In this document: positions 8,388-17,007 of the stretch, in pieces
How positions within the stretch are numbered: the first letter of the stretch is position 1
Layout: each line of letters opens with the position of its first letter
NCBI RefSeq assembly: GCF_026712245.1
Contig: NZ_JAPPUY010000003.1
Coordinates: 62,001-126,000 of the forward strand
Length of the DNA: 64,000 nt
Source: Roseateles hydrophilus
Lineage (GTDB): Bacteria; Pseudomonadota; Gammaproteobacteria; Burkholderiales; Burkholderiaceae_C
Direction: 5' to 3'
Notes under the pieces: generated by a model
What the model was told of the DNA's origin: nothing
Database searches by the model: none
The model's input: the letters and a program-made list of their open reading frames with translations, nothing else
Made by a program: the position numbers and the translations under genes

Positions 8388-10351
8388 GACACGACCTCCA
8401 TCTCGACCTCGTCGAACTCGGTCCCATCGTCGGGTGCCGTCACGAGCTCGTTGTCTGCCTCTTCGGCCATCGGAGCGACAGGCACGGGCTCAGGCGCGAT
8501 CCCTCGCGACTTGTCCGACGTGTGTTGCCCCAGTCGGCCGCTCTTGCGGCGGTTCTTGAGCTGGGTGGCTTCGGCAGCCTCCTTCTCCAACTTGCGAATG
8601 GTCTCGCTGCCACGACCCGCAACAACACCGAGGTCGCGCCGTGGCGCAGACTCAGCCTCCTTGACCGCCTGCGCCTGGTCCAAGGACAGGCCCTTCAGGT
8701 CCTCCCGGTTGTTCGGCACCGTGATGAACGCTTGGCTGATCGAATTCCAGACGAAGATGTGACCAACGTTCCAGCGCGGCCATTTCACGTGCACCTTGGC
8801 GCCCATCGGAAGCGCCTTCCGAAGGTCCTGCAGCGCCGCGCAGTTGTACTTGTAGGTGTTGATTTCGATGCCGTAGTGATGAATCGGCTTCTCCTCGACG
8901 TCGGCGAACTCGTAGTCGACCTCCTGCGGACTCATCTTCAGCTGCGGCGGATAAATCAACACATCGCTGTTCCAAACCTCCAACGGTGTCTTGCCAGCAA
9001 GACCACGGTGCGGACGCTGGTGGTAGACGTTGCAGATCCAGACATGAATGATCCGATCAAGCTCGTCCAACGTGAGCACGGCCTCATCCTCGCTCTTGAA
9101 GCCCACTCGGTGGTGCACTTTCGCTAGCGTCGTGCCCTTCAGCGTGTGAATGAGTCCGTAATTCAGTGTGCGCAAAAAGCGCTCGATATGAGGCTTGTCG
9201 TTCGGACTCTTCGAGGCCGCGAACTCTACGGCGATTCCCAGGCTCAGCAAAGCGTCAGCGATGGCATCGGCGTGGAACTCACGACCGTTGTCCATCACGA
9301 TGCGCTCGAACCATCCGTGCATCGGCCAGGACAGATTGAGGTCGCCATAGCGCTCGGCGAGATAGTCTTTGGGCAGCAACGCATGACGCAGGGCGGCAAA
9401 AACCGTCGGAACACCATGGCCGGCCAGGCTCAAGCAGTAACCGAGGCAAGCGCGGCTCTTGCGGCAGAGAACCACCGTCAGCGTCGGCCGGCCGATCACC
9501 TGGCGGTCTTCACCGACCACCAACAGGTCGACGGGCGTATGGTCGATCTCGACCATCTCCAGGATGCGCCCGACACGGCGGGCTGCGCCACGGACAGAGA
9601 AGCGGCGCAACGCCTCTTCCATGCCAACGCGGGCCACCAGCAAGTCGTAGAGGCCTTCACTGGCAATGCGCCGCTGGATGGTGCGCAACGACGGTGCGGT
9701 CAGTTGCTCGGACTGGCTCCTCTCCTTGTTGAGAAGATCAATGCGCAGCTTTACGGCCTCCTGCACCTCTTGAGGCGAAAAGGCGTGGCGAGCGAGCACG
9801 AGTTCATCGATGACCTCGTCAACCTTCTGGTCGACTTCGGGACCCAGCCTCGAAACACCGCGCCCGCCGCGCTCGTCGGTGCAAGAGAACAGGGCACGCA
9901 CATCGCGCTGTGCCTTCTCATACTTCCTCCGCCAACGATAGACGGTGGAGACATGTGGCGGAAAGGGATCTTTCCGGTCCCTGGCGATGTCCCGCAGCAG
10001 AACCTCAATGTCTTCTCGGGACATGCTGAAGCCGTTGGCGTTGTCAACGCGAATCAGGATATCCAGCCTGCGTCGAGTCTCCGCCTTTGCCCGCGCCGAC
10101 ATACCATCCATCCGGGCCGGTGGTCGCTTGCGCTTCAGATCAGGTGCTTGCTGGGCGCGCTGCTCCGAGGCCGTCGCGACACGCCCTTCCGTGTACATCT
10201 GGACTAGCTGATAGGCGGTGTAAATCTGCCGCAAGCCGCTGGCTGACGACTCCAGCATCGTCTCGCCTGCGTGGTCGGCTCGGACAACGGTGTATTCCGC
10301 AGCGTCGATGAAGATTCGCTGATCCTTCCGAAGATAGAAGCTTGAGCTCAT
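8384..10351 (-). CDS. tnsB: TnsB/TniA-like DDE transposase
   Basis: This is the transposase that cuts and joins the 3' ends. The 655 residues contain an N-terminal DNA-binding region with Mu/TnsB-type helix-turn-helix features (residues 85-240). The rve catalytic core has D270 (EIDHTP), D354 (VMDNGREFH) and E390 (DKPHIERF). A Mu-type C-terminal beta-barrel (residues about 490-560) and a charged tail that could contact TnsC follow. The ATG at 10351 has a GGAGGAGAG ribosome-binding site. It starts 12 bases after the tnsA stop. Confidence 0.95.
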   Translation of the reverse strand: MSSSFYLRKDQRIFIDAAEYTVVRADHAGETMLESSASGLRQIYTAYQLVQMYTEGRVATASEQRAQQAPDLKRKRPPARMDGMSARAKAETRRRLDILIRVDNANGFSMSREDIEVLLRDIARDRKDPFPPHVSTVYRWRRKYEKAQRDVRALFSCTDERGGRGVSRLGPEVDQKVDEVIDELVLARHAFSPQEVQEAVKLRIDLLNKERSQSEQLTAPSLRTIQRRIASEGLYDLLVARVGMEEALRRFSVRGAARRVGRILEMVEIDHTPVDLLVVGEDRQVIGRPTLTVVLCRKSRACLGYCLSLAGHGVPTVFAALRHALLPKDYLAERYGDLNLSWPMHGWFERIVMDNGREFHADAIADALLSLGIAVEFAASKSPNDKPHIERFLRTLNYGLIHTLKGTTLAKVHHRVGFKSEDEAVLTLDELDRIIHVWICNVYHQRPHRGLAGKTPLEVWNSDVLIYPPQLKMSPQEVDYEFADVEEKPIHHYGIEINTYKYNCAALQDLRKALPMGAKVHVKWPRWNVGHIFVWNSISQAFITVPNNREDLKGLSLDQAQAVKEAESAPRRDLGVVAGRGSETIRKLEKEAAEATQLKNRRKSGRLGQHTSDKSRGIAPEPVPVAPMAEEADNELVTAPDDGTEFDEVEMEVVS

Positions 10352-10362
10352 GCCTCTCCTCC

Positions 10363-11040
10363 TTAGGCATTGGATCGCGCAAGGACTTCATCCGGGTCAC
10401 GGCGCATAACCCGATCGAGCAGGGCGTCACACTCCTTCTGAGCGTCCCGCCAGCGCCGAAGCTGGTGTCCTGTCGGTTGGACTGTTCCCGAGGGGTCCCA
10501 CTGGGTCGGGTCAAGACCACGACGACGGGGATTGCAAGCCGGGCGCTCGCGAAGCAGCAGCTTCAATTCGACTTGCAGCCCGGAAGGCCGAGCATCGCTT
10601 TCGAGCAAGAGCAGGAAGGGAATCCCAAGTGTCTTCAGCCGCCGCGCGTTTCTTGCCAGAGTCGTTCGTGCCGACTCAACGGTTAGCCAGTGGTCGCCCT
10701 TTGCTTCCATAAGCGCTACGGAACCCTGCAGGGTAACCTCAGCGTCAGGCGTGTAGTCATGTCGATAGCCGTTATCCGACAGATCGACAACGTACGGTTG
10801 GGTGACAAAACGACTTACTGAAGCCGCGACTTCCAGTACTCGTAACACATCATCCTCGACGAGAGATTCGAATCGCGGGAACGATGACTTGGAGAAGGCC
10901 TGCTTGTATGAAGGCTGAAAGCCGCGCGCCCGCCTCCCGCGTGGCGTGACGACCGGCCGCGGTTTTCGGGTCGAAATCAGTGAGCGGAGAAGAGCTTCGA
11001 CCGCGCTTGCGGTCTGGTTTGGTTGCTGCGCAACAGTCAT
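10363..11040 (-). CDS. tnsA: TnsA/TniC-like endonuclease
   Basis: TnsA cuts the 5' strands so that the element moves by cut-and-paste. I start it at 11040: the second of two consecutive ATGs lies six bases after AGGAG, better spaced than upstream ATGs at 11109 and 11061. The 225-residue protein carries the restriction-nuclease-like triad E58 (FESL), D99 (DYTPDAEV) and EAK 112-114, matching E/D/QxK of Tn7 TnsA. It is the first gene of the transposition operon. Weakly basic N-terminal residues 22-45 may contact DNA. Confidence 0.85.
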   Translation of the reverse strand: MTVAQQPNQTASAVEALLRSLISTRKPRPVVTPRGRRARGFQPSYKQAFSKSSFPRFESLVEDDVLRVLEVAASVSRFVTQPYVVDLSDNGYRHDYTPDAEVTLQGSVALMEAKGDHWLTVESARTTLARNARRLKTLGIPFLLLLESDARPSGLQVELKLLLRERPACNPRRRGLDPTQWDPSGTVQPTGHQLRRWRDAQKECDALLDRVMRRDPDEVLARSNA

Positions 11041-11063
11041 CATGGACTCCTGAGTGTTCATCG

Positions 11064-11082
11064 TTGAGCGCGGTTCGCGCTC
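11064..11082. promoter_or_regulatory. Palindrome upstream of tnsA, candidate operator
   Basis: TGAGCGCG and CGCGCTCA form a perfect 8-bp inverted repeat with a three-base spacer, about 25 bp in front of the tnsA start. It could be an operator for one of the nearby regulators or a hairpin in the leader of the transposition mRNA. Neither is shown. Confidence 0.35.
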
Positions 11083-11156
11083 AGTAGGGACGAGCAACTC
11101 CAACCGCATACATCGTGCGGTCTTGACGCCAGGTGTCCGGGCTCTAATACTTAGTG

Positions 11157-11225
11157 TTGAGACGTCTGGGGTTTGCCCTGGACTTACCCGGCGAGTTGCT
11201 CTTGAAGAGGACTCGCCGTTTTTCT
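11157..11225 (+). ncRNA. Candidate small RNA divergent from tnsA
   Basis: A promoter-like pair, TTGACG (11123-11128), 17-bp spacer, AATACT (11146-11151), points away from tnsA. It is followed within about 70 bases by a strong terminator. There is no RBS-ATG in between. It resembles the unit at 2756-2853, which has the same TTGACGCCA start and an RATACT -10 element. It could be a regulator of transposition; this is a prediction from sequence shape only. Confidence 0.35.
11190..11225 (+). terminator. Rho-independent terminator
   Basis: The stem GGCGAGT / ACTCGCC (11190-11196 and 11211-11217) has an inner CTCTT/AGAG pairing in its loop. It is followed by GTTTTTCTTT. The T-run is on the plus strand, so it does not serve the minus-strand regulator gene ending at 11229. 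Confidence 0.75.
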
Positions 11226-11228
11226 TTG

Positions 11229-11681
11229 CTAGGTCATGTCGACCTCCTCCCCGTAAGCAGGCACGGGAGGCTCGCGCAACAGAGCGCTGTGCTCCTCCTG
11301 TGTACGGATGGCGCGTTGAACGCGCCGCAGCAGACCTTCTCGCTCTGCGTCTGTCATTTGGTTGGCAGCAAGCAAAACCGCAGAGACCAGCGGCTCTGCG
11401 CTTCTCAGAAGCCCTCGCCCCACCTCGGCCACGAGACGATCGTGTTCGACGGCTACCGCCATTGCCGTGAGGTCGACGTCTGTAAGTTCTAGGCCACGTT
11501 TGAGCGCATCTCGAAGAGCTGGCCCCGGATTTGACCGACGACCGCGCTCCAAAGCGCAGAGCGTCGTTTGAAGTACACCCGTCCTCTCAGACAGCGCCTG
11601 CTGGCTGAGACCGAGGCGGCCCCTCGCTTGAACTAAAAACAACGGCAGTTGCCGCAAATTCTGAGCACACATAGCGATCAA
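11229..11681 (-). CDS. XRE-family transcriptional regulator
   Basis: This is a 150-residue protein with a Cro/C1-type helix-turn-helix at about residues 14-70 (QARGRLGLSQQALSERTGV, then TLCALERGRRSNPG). The C-terminal half is helical and may dimerise. There is no clear ribosome-binding site; ATGs at 11681 and 11672 are both possible starts. It lies directly downstream of the tnsA control region and faces it, and is divergent from the regulator at 11885. It may control the element or itself; no target is proven. Confidence 0.7.
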   Translation of the reverse strand: MIAMCAQNLRQLPLFLVQARGRLGLSQQALSERTGVLQTTLCALERGRRSNPGPALRDALKRGLELTDVDLTAMAVAVEHDRLVAEVGRGLLRSAEPLVSAVLLAANQMTDAEREGLLRRVQRAIRTQEEHSALLREPPVPAYGEEVDMT

Positions 11682-11845
11682 GACTAGCTACGTTCGGTGC
11701 GCAGACAAACAGACCTTCAAGTCGACTCGGCGAGAGTCCGCTTGATTGAAGGCTGGCAAGGTCGAAGAATTGCGTCAGTTTTTCGTTCGAAGCGCATTTC
11801 ACATAGAGAGGCGGCGGGTTGCATTCCCTCGTAGAAGCTCCACCT

Positions 11846-11863
11846 TTTGTATAGCTTTACAAA
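11846..11863. promoter_or_regulatory. Palindromic operator candidate
   Basis: TTTGTA and TACAAA form perfect 6-bp arms around a 6-bp spacer, 21 bp in front of the ATG at 11885. The size and AT-rich character suit an operator for an autoregulated helix-turn-helix protein. The rest of the divergent region (11682-11845) also holds CCTTCAA/TTGAAGG inverted arms. Confidence 0.45.
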
Positions 11864-11884
11864 CCTGAAAGGAAAAAGCTGATC

Positions 11885-12427
11885 ATGGCAAGTCGTCGCA
11901 GTCTCGCACCAGATTCGTGCTCGCTTGCGGCACTCGGCCCGCTTAAGTCGAGCGATCCCGTTGAGGCGTTTGGATCAGTCGAACTCGCGAGGCGCGGGGG
12001 CTGCGATCACCGACTGCTAAGAGAACTGATCGAGCTGGGTCTAGTAAACAAAGCCGCCGGCAAGGGATCAGCGGCGAGGTACTTTCCCAGCCACGCGAAG
12101 CAGCTCGACGCAGTACTGCGCGCAATGAGAGAGCAAGGTCTATCAAAGCCAGAGCTGCGTTCGATCGTGGACATCGACACCCCGCGCCGACTTAGACGTC
12201 AGGCTTATGCGGTTGAGCGGCTTGTTGGACCGAACAACAGCAGAGAGCGCGTTGAGGAGGTGGACTTGGACCTTGGCTTGCTCATTTTGAGACGAGGCTC
12301 GATGCCGAATCACATGAAGTCGAGCGCAATGAAGGTCGTGTCTTTTATTGCGCAGACTCTTCGAGCCGAGGCCGATCGCGTGGAGTTCCGTCGACAGACT
12401 CTGGTGCGAGCAATGAAGTCGCAGTAG
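11885..12427 (+). CDS. MerR-like helix-turn-helix protein
   Basis: The ATG at 11885 has a GAAAGGA ribosome-binding site. The 180-residue product has a winged helix-turn-helix resembling MerR-type DNA-binding domains at residues about 30-95 (DHRLLRELIELGLVNK, then ARYFPSHAKQLDAVLRAMREQGLS). The rest is charged and helical, without cysteines that would suggest metal sensing. It is divergent from the XRE gene, with a 203-bp shared control region. The specific role is unknown. Confidence 0.6.
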   Translation: MASRRSLAPDSCSLAALGPLKSSDPVEAFGSVELARRGGCDHRLLRELIELGLVNKAAGKGSAARYFPSHAKQLDAVLRAMREQGLSKPELRSIVDIDTPRRLRRQAYAVERLVGPNNSRERVEEVDLDLGLLILRRGSMPNHMKSSAMKVVSFIAQTLRAEADRVEFRRQTLVRAMKSQ

Positions 12428-12940
12428 CTGCAAGGATCCATGCTTCCAATAGCTCGTTGACGAGGTCTAGGAGCCGTTGGGGCGGATCCGCCTAGGGAAG
12501 GTACGTATTCCAACCAAGTTGTCACCGATTTTCGATTCATTGCAGCCGGCCGCGCGAACCTGTCGCGGTCGCAGTCGCGGTCGCCGATGCTCGTGTCCAT
12601 CAACGACTGAACTGACCCCCTGAACTTCAGACGGCAATTGGACGGCTTGGCCTGACCTTGGAACTTGACGTCTTTGCCAGCTAAGTCTTGACGCGGCCGG
12701 GGGTCAACATGACTTTGCTGGGCGCTTACGTGCGTTCGTCGCAGGCGCCGCCCGCCCGCCGCCGTGGACAACTCTGCATCGGGGGCTACTCGATGAGCAA
12801 GTCCAGGCATCCTAGGCACGGCTCAGCGGATCAATATGACTTGCCAGGACGCTTACTGGCAATCGTCTACCGGCGCGCGTGTGACTGGCTGCCTTGCCTA
12901 GACGAGGGCCTCATCCTGAGCGCCGACCCCAGGCTGAAGC
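12428..12940. other. Intergenic region with possible IS remnant
   Basis: No convincing gene. TGACCCCC at 12613-12620 and GGGGGTCA at 12699-12706 form an inverted pair about 90 bp apart, and the sequence around them resembles the terminal regions of insertion sequences. A 99-codon plus-strand frame starting at 12688 has no RBS and runs into the end of the metallopeptidase gene on the other strand, so I do not call it. Confidence 0.35.
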
Positions 12941-13696
12941 TCACCGACGCAGGAAAATCTCTGCCTGTTCATCAAGCCGGAGTTTGATCCGCTCCCAATC
13001 GGGAAGATGTCGCGCCAACGCTTGGTAGAAGGCACGGCTGTGGTTGTGATGTCTTAGATGGCAGAGCTCATGCAGCAACACGTAGTCGATCGCCTCGCGC
13101 GGTGCGGCCACCAGCCAAGGGTTGAGGGTCAGTCGACCTGATGGGGAGCAGCTACCCCATTGTCGGGTCATGAACTGCAAGCGAACTGATGGCAGCTGGC
13201 GAACCCACCGCAACGGCTCGGAGACGACCTTGAGGCGTGTCGCGAAGACCTCGCGAGCCCGTTCGCGATACCAAGCATCGATACTCGCGCGTATCTGATC
13301 GACGTCGTGGCGAGGCACATTCACCACCACAAACGCACCACGCAACTTTGCCTCGGCGGCGCTCGCTGGTTCAACCACGACCTTGAGTCGATAGCGCTTG
13401 CCTAGGTAGTGGATGGACTCTCCGCTCACGTACTCGCGCGGCAGCACATGCGCGATCCGCGCCCTGGCAGCGGCGACATGCTGACTGATCCAGCGCGAGC
13501 GCTTACGCACCGCGGCCAGCACATCGGCCAGCGGGGTTGACGGAGGCGCGTCGACCTGCACGCGGCCATCTGGCTCAACGTGGATCGCTACCCGCGGAAC
13601 AACGCGTGTGGTTTGCCGCCGCAACGTGAAAGCAATCTGCTCATCACCGTACGCCACTCGGTGCTGACCATCGAAACCCAACGTCTCCATGGTCAA
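12941..13696 (-). CDS. YgjP-like M48-type metallopeptidase domain protein
   Basis: This is a 251-residue member of the YgjP/DUF45 family of zinc metallopeptidase-like proteins, often found downstream of type I restriction genes. The metal motif HELCH is at residues 209-213, followed by the conserved HNHSRAFYQAL. The ATG at 13696 overlaps the hsdR stop by 4 bp, so it is the last gene of the restriction operon and translationally coupled. The substrate is unknown for this family. A role in controlling turnover of the restriction complex is possible but inferred from linkage only. Confidence 0.85.
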   Translation of the reverse strand: MTMETLGFDGQHRVAYGDEQIAFTLRRQTTRVVPRVAIHVEPDGRVQVDAPPSTPLADVLAAVRKRSRWISQHVAAARARIAHVLPREYVSGESIHYLGKRYRLKVVVEPASAAEAKLRGAFVVVNVPRHDVDQIRASIDAWYRERAREVFATRLKVVSEPLRWVRQLPSVRLQFMTRQWGSCSPSGRLTLNPWLVAAPREAIDYVLLHELCHLRHHNHSRAFYQALARHLPDWERIKLRLDEQAEIFLRR

Positions 13697-16600
13697 GCCT
13701 TGCTGAGGCCGATGCGGGTGATCTGGATGACCTGTTCCACCACCTGCTTGGCGTTGTCCAGCCCCAGGCTGCCAAAGAGCCGTGGCAGCAGCCCCTTGCG
13801 AATCGCTGCCTCGATGTTCTGGGGGTTGAGTGAGTTCTCAGCGACTGCATCCTTGACCACGGTGTCGATGGCCAGGGACTGCTGCACCAAGCGCTCAAGG
13901 GCCTGGGATTCCAGAGCGGCAAAGCTGTCTTCACCCAGCACCAAGCGAATGGCACCAAAGTAGGCCTTGGCATGTGAGTTGGCTGCCAGCTCATCCGGCG
14001 TACCGGGCGTCGCCCGTGATGCCACTTTTTCCTCGAACGACTTGAACAAGGCGTACTGTTTCAGCGGGTGGTCGAACATTGCCTCCGCCTCGGCAATCGC
14101 CTGGCGCAGCAACTCACCGAACACCTTCTGTGCGTACGGATCCTCAGCGAGTTCTTGCTCGATGGTCTTCCGCAGCCGCGTCCGGATCATGTCCGTCTCA
14201 TTGCGGGTCTTCTCTTCCGACCAGTCTTCGGGCTTCTCGGCCTGGCCCAACTGGTGCACCAGGTAGACGCCCTCGGGGTCGCGCACCTCGGTACCGATGA
14301 CCTGCTTGTCGACCAGCTTGCGGATCTGCTCTTCGTAGACGCTGTAGTCCACCGTCTCCATGGCATCTCGGCGAGCCGTTTGGCGCAGTTCGGTGAAGAA
14401 GCGCAGGTCGCTCTTGTAGCGAGTGATCAGTTCCTCTGAGAAGCTCTTGTCTTCGAAGAAGCTCCGCGAAGACAGGGCCGTCTGAAGGCACAGGCCAAAG
14501 GCGGTGAGCGCGTCATAGAAATCGTCGCGCAGCTTCTGCCGCTCGTCGTACTCGGTGCCGTCCGTGTCTTTAACAAAGCGAGGGGCGAGCACCTGTCGGT
14601 ACTGCTCGCGGTCCAGCTTGTTGGTGACCGACTTGAAGAAGGACCACAGCTGCTCGTGAAGCGCCGGCAGGCGCTTGTACTCGGTGCTGAACTGGTGGTA
14701 CAGCCCTTCGAGGTCCTGAACATCGAACCCACCTTGCGTCCGCGACTCCAAGTCTTGATAGGCACGAATGGCGGTGTCCAGCTCCTTCAGGATGCCGCGG
14801 TAGTCCACCAGCACGCCATAGCGCTTTGCGTCGTGCAGGCGGTTCACCCGCGCGACGGCCTGGATCAGGTTGTGGCCCTTCAGCGGCTTGTCGATGTACA
14901 GCACCGTGTTGCGGGGTTCATCAAAGCCCGTCAGCAGCTTGTCCACGACGATCAGCAGGTCTGGCGCTCCGTCAGTGCCAAAGTCACCGATCACCTGCTT
15001 CTCGTAGGCTTCAGGGTCGTTGCCGCAGGTGGCCATGGCCTGCTTCCACCACTTTTGGACTTCGGGCAGCGTGTCCTCGTCGACTTCCGAGTTGCCCTCG
15101 CGGGTGTCGGGGGCCGAGATCACGATCGCGCTTGTCACCAGTCCCGTCTCGTCCAACGCCTTCTTGTAGCGGATCGCATCCAGCTTGCTGTCGGTTGCGA
15201 CCTGACCTTTCAGACCCAGGTCCAGCTTCTTGATGTTCTCGTTGAAGTGGGTCGCGATGTCCCAGGCGATCAGTTCGATGCGGTTGGCGGCGCCATAGAT
15301 CGCGCCTTTCTTTGCGAACTTGCGCTTCAGATCGCTGCGCTGGGCGTCGCTGAGGTTGCTGGTGATCTTGTCGAACCAGCGGTTGACAGCCTCTTCGTTG
15401 ATGTCCAGTTCCGGCACGCGCTCTTCATAGAGCAGCGGCGCAACGGTTTCGTCCTCCACCGCGCGTTGCATGGTGTACGCGTGCACGATGGGGCCGAACT
15501 TGTTGGAGGTCTTCTCGTCCTTGAGCAGCGGTGTTCCCGTGAAGGCGATGTAAGCCGCCTTCGGCAATGCCTTCTTCATCCGCTCATGGGTTTCGCCGCC
15601 ATGGCTTCGGTGTCCTTCGTCGACCAGCACGATCATGTCCGCCGAGTCATTGCGGCACTCGGGCAACTTGGACGCCGTGTTGAACTTGTGGACGAGCGTG
15701 AAAGTGATCCGCTCGGTCCCCTTGCCGATGCGCTGGGCCAGGTCACGACCGGACAGGGTGCGGCTGCGCTCACCATCCTTTTGCGTGGCGATGCTCGACC
15801 CGAAGGCCCCGCCCGTCATGAAATTGCGCGAGAGCTGGGTTTCAAGATCCACGCGATCGGTGACCACCACGATGCGGCATTCCTTGAGGCTTTCGACCAG
15901 CAGCAGGGCCTTGGTCAAGAACACCATGGTGAAGCTCTTGCCAGAGCCCGTGGTGTGCCAGACAACGCCTCCCTCGCGGCCGCCACCCTGCGAATCAGGC
16001 TTCTTCTGGCTGATGCGCGACAGCAGTGCGCGGATACCGAAGAACTGCTGGTAGCGCGCGATGATCTTGCCGACCTTGCGGTCGAAGAGCACGTAGCCGC
16101 GCAGGAACTCCAACAGGCGGGACGGCGTCAGCAGACTCACCAGCAACCGATCCTGCTCAGTGGCCTGCATCGGCGCGCTCCAGAGCGTGTCGAAGTAGGT
16201 GGCAAGCGATGCGGGCTTGCCCTCGAACAACGCGGTGCCGACGTCCGGGCGCAATGGCGCGTTCTTGACGGCCTGCAGGTGAGCGTCGTCGAACTCCTCC
16301 TCACGCCACTTGGCCCAGAACTTGGCAGCGGTGTGGGTGGTGCCGTAGCGCCCCTCGGTCTGGCTGATGGACAGCAGCAGTTGGGCGTACGCGAAGAGGT
16401 TGGGGATCTCGTCTGGGCGTTGGTTGCGCAGTTGCTGGCTGATGCCCTCCTGCACCATCGCTTTGGAGGGGTGGCTGCCGCCGCCCGACTCCGGGCGCTT
16501 GGCCTCGATCACCACCAGCGGGATACCGTTCACGTAGGCCACCACGTCTGGCTTTCGGTGGTGCGTGCCCTGCGCAGACAACACCTCCAGCTCCTCGGTC

Positions 16601-17007
16601 ACGTCCCAGCGGTTCGAAGAAGGATCGCCCCAGTCGATCACCGCAATGGTGGGCTGGTGCTTCTTGCCATCCGGCATGAACTCGGTGACGGTGATGCCCA
16701 GAGCCAGCTTGCCGTACAGGCGCTCGTTGGCCGGCATGAGCCCTTCGGCCAGGCTGAGCGCCGACAGCTCCCGCACGATCTGCTCGATGCCGCTGCTAGA
16801 CAGCGGATACCACTGTCCCTTGTACTCGTAGCGCCGAGTCTGCAGCACCTCGACCAAGCGCGACCTCAGGATGACCTCGCGCGTGCTGCCGCGCAGCGCC
16901 AGCGCCTGGGCTGTGGTCAGAAAGTTCCAACTCAGGTTGCACAGCAGGTGCAAGGCCGGCAAGTGCGCGGCGTATTGCTCCTTCGAGTTGGGCGCGACGG
17001 CGGTCAT
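13693..17007 (-). CDS. hsdR: Type I restriction endonuclease subunit R (HsdR)
   Basis: This is the ATP-dependent translocase and nuclease of the type I system. Of 1104 residues, the N-terminal nuclease carries PD (153-154) and the catalytic IEAK (167-170). Helicase motor motifs follow: TGSGKS (353-358) and DEGH (463-466). Conserved C-terminal motor motifs include GFDEPRNTVLYIDKPLKGHN. The C-terminal region would bind the HsdM/HsdS methylase core. It overlaps hsdS at its start by 4 bp and the metallopeptidase at its end. All key residues are present, so the enzyme looks functional. Confidence 0.96.
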   Translation of the reverse strand: MTAVAPNSKEQYAAHLPALHLLCNLSWNFLTTAQALALRGSTREVILRSRLVEVLQTRRYEYKGQWYPLSSSGIEQIVRELSALSLAEGLMPANERLYGKLALGITVTEFMPDGKKHQPTIAVIDWGDPSSNRWDVTEELEVLSAQGTHHRKPDVVAYVNGIPLVVIEAKRPESGGGSHPSKAMVQEGISQQLRNQRPDEIPNLFAYAQLLLSISQTEGRYGTTHTAAKFWAKWREEEFDDAHLQAVKNAPLRPDVGTALFEGKPASLATYFDTLWSAPMQATEQDRLLVSLLTPSRLLEFLRGYVLFDRKVGKIIARYQQFFGIRALLSRISQKKPDSQGGGREGGVVWHTTGSGKSFTMVFLTKALLLVESLKECRIVVVTDRVDLETQLSRNFMTGGAFGSSIATQKDGERSRTLSGRDLAQRIGKGTERITFTLVHKFNTASKLPECRNDSADMIVLVDEGHRSHGGETHERMKKALPKAAYIAFTGTPLLKDEKTSNKFGPIVHAYTMQRAVEDETVAPLLYEERVPELDINEEAVNRWFDKITSNLSDAQRSDLKRKFAKKGAIYGAANRIELIAWDIATHFNENIKKLDLGLKGQVATDSKLDAIRYKKALDETGLVTSAIVISAPDTREGNSEVDEDTLPEVQKWWKQAMATCGNDPEAYEKQVIGDFGTDGAPDLLIVVDKLLTGFDEPRNTVLYIDKPLKGHNLIQAVARVNRLHDAKRYGVLVDYRGILKELDTAIRAYQDLESRTQGGFDVQDLEGLYHQFSTEYKRLPALHEQLWSFFKSVTNKLDREQYRQVLAPRFVKDTDGTEYDERQKLRDDFYDALTAFGLCLQTALSSRSFFEDKSFSEELITRYKSDLRFFTELRQTARRDAMETVDYSVYEEQIRKLVDKQVIGTEVRDPEGVYLVHQLGQAEKPEDWSEEKTRNETDMIRTRLRKTIEQELAEDPYAQKVFGELLRQAIAEAEAMFDHPLKQYALFKSFEEKVASRATPGTPDELAANSHAKAYFGAIRLVLGEDSFAALESQALERLVQQSLAIDTVVKDAVAENSLNPQNIEAAIRKGLLPRLFGSLGLDNAKQVVEQVIQITRIGLSKA

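Larger units (their letters stand above)
3977..11225 (-). mobile_element. Tn7-like transposition module (tnsABC plus two tniQ)
   Basis: Five genes read leftward in one tightly packed operon: TnsA-, TnsB- and TnsC-like proteins, then two TniQ/TnsD-type target selectors. Successive genes from tnsB onward overlap by 4 bp, 4 bp and 13 bp. The order matches the tniC-tniA-tniB-tniD-tniE backbone known from Tn6022-type elements. There is no TnsE, Cas gene or CRISPR array. I could not locate the transposon ends: no repeated TnsB-binding sites or terminal TGT/ACA pair could be identified with confidence. The coordinates given mark the gene module, not the real boundaries. Confidence 0.75.

Noticed and set aside
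3977-11110. CRISPR-associated (CAST-type) transposon
   Set aside because: No cas genes or repeat-spacer array are present near the Tn7-like module, and the TniQ proteins are large TnsD-like forms.
12310-12819. 169-codon minus-strand frame across the regulator end and the 12.6-kb gap
   Set aside because: Its 5' half resembles IS-flank sequence rather than protein, and its 3' part is antisense to the MerR-like gene.
12688-12987. 99-codon plus-strand frame beginning MTRPGVNMTLLGAYV
   Set aside because: No ribosome-binding site, no recognisable domain, and it overlaps the end of the metallopeptidase gene on the other strand. It is probably chance in GC-rich DNA.
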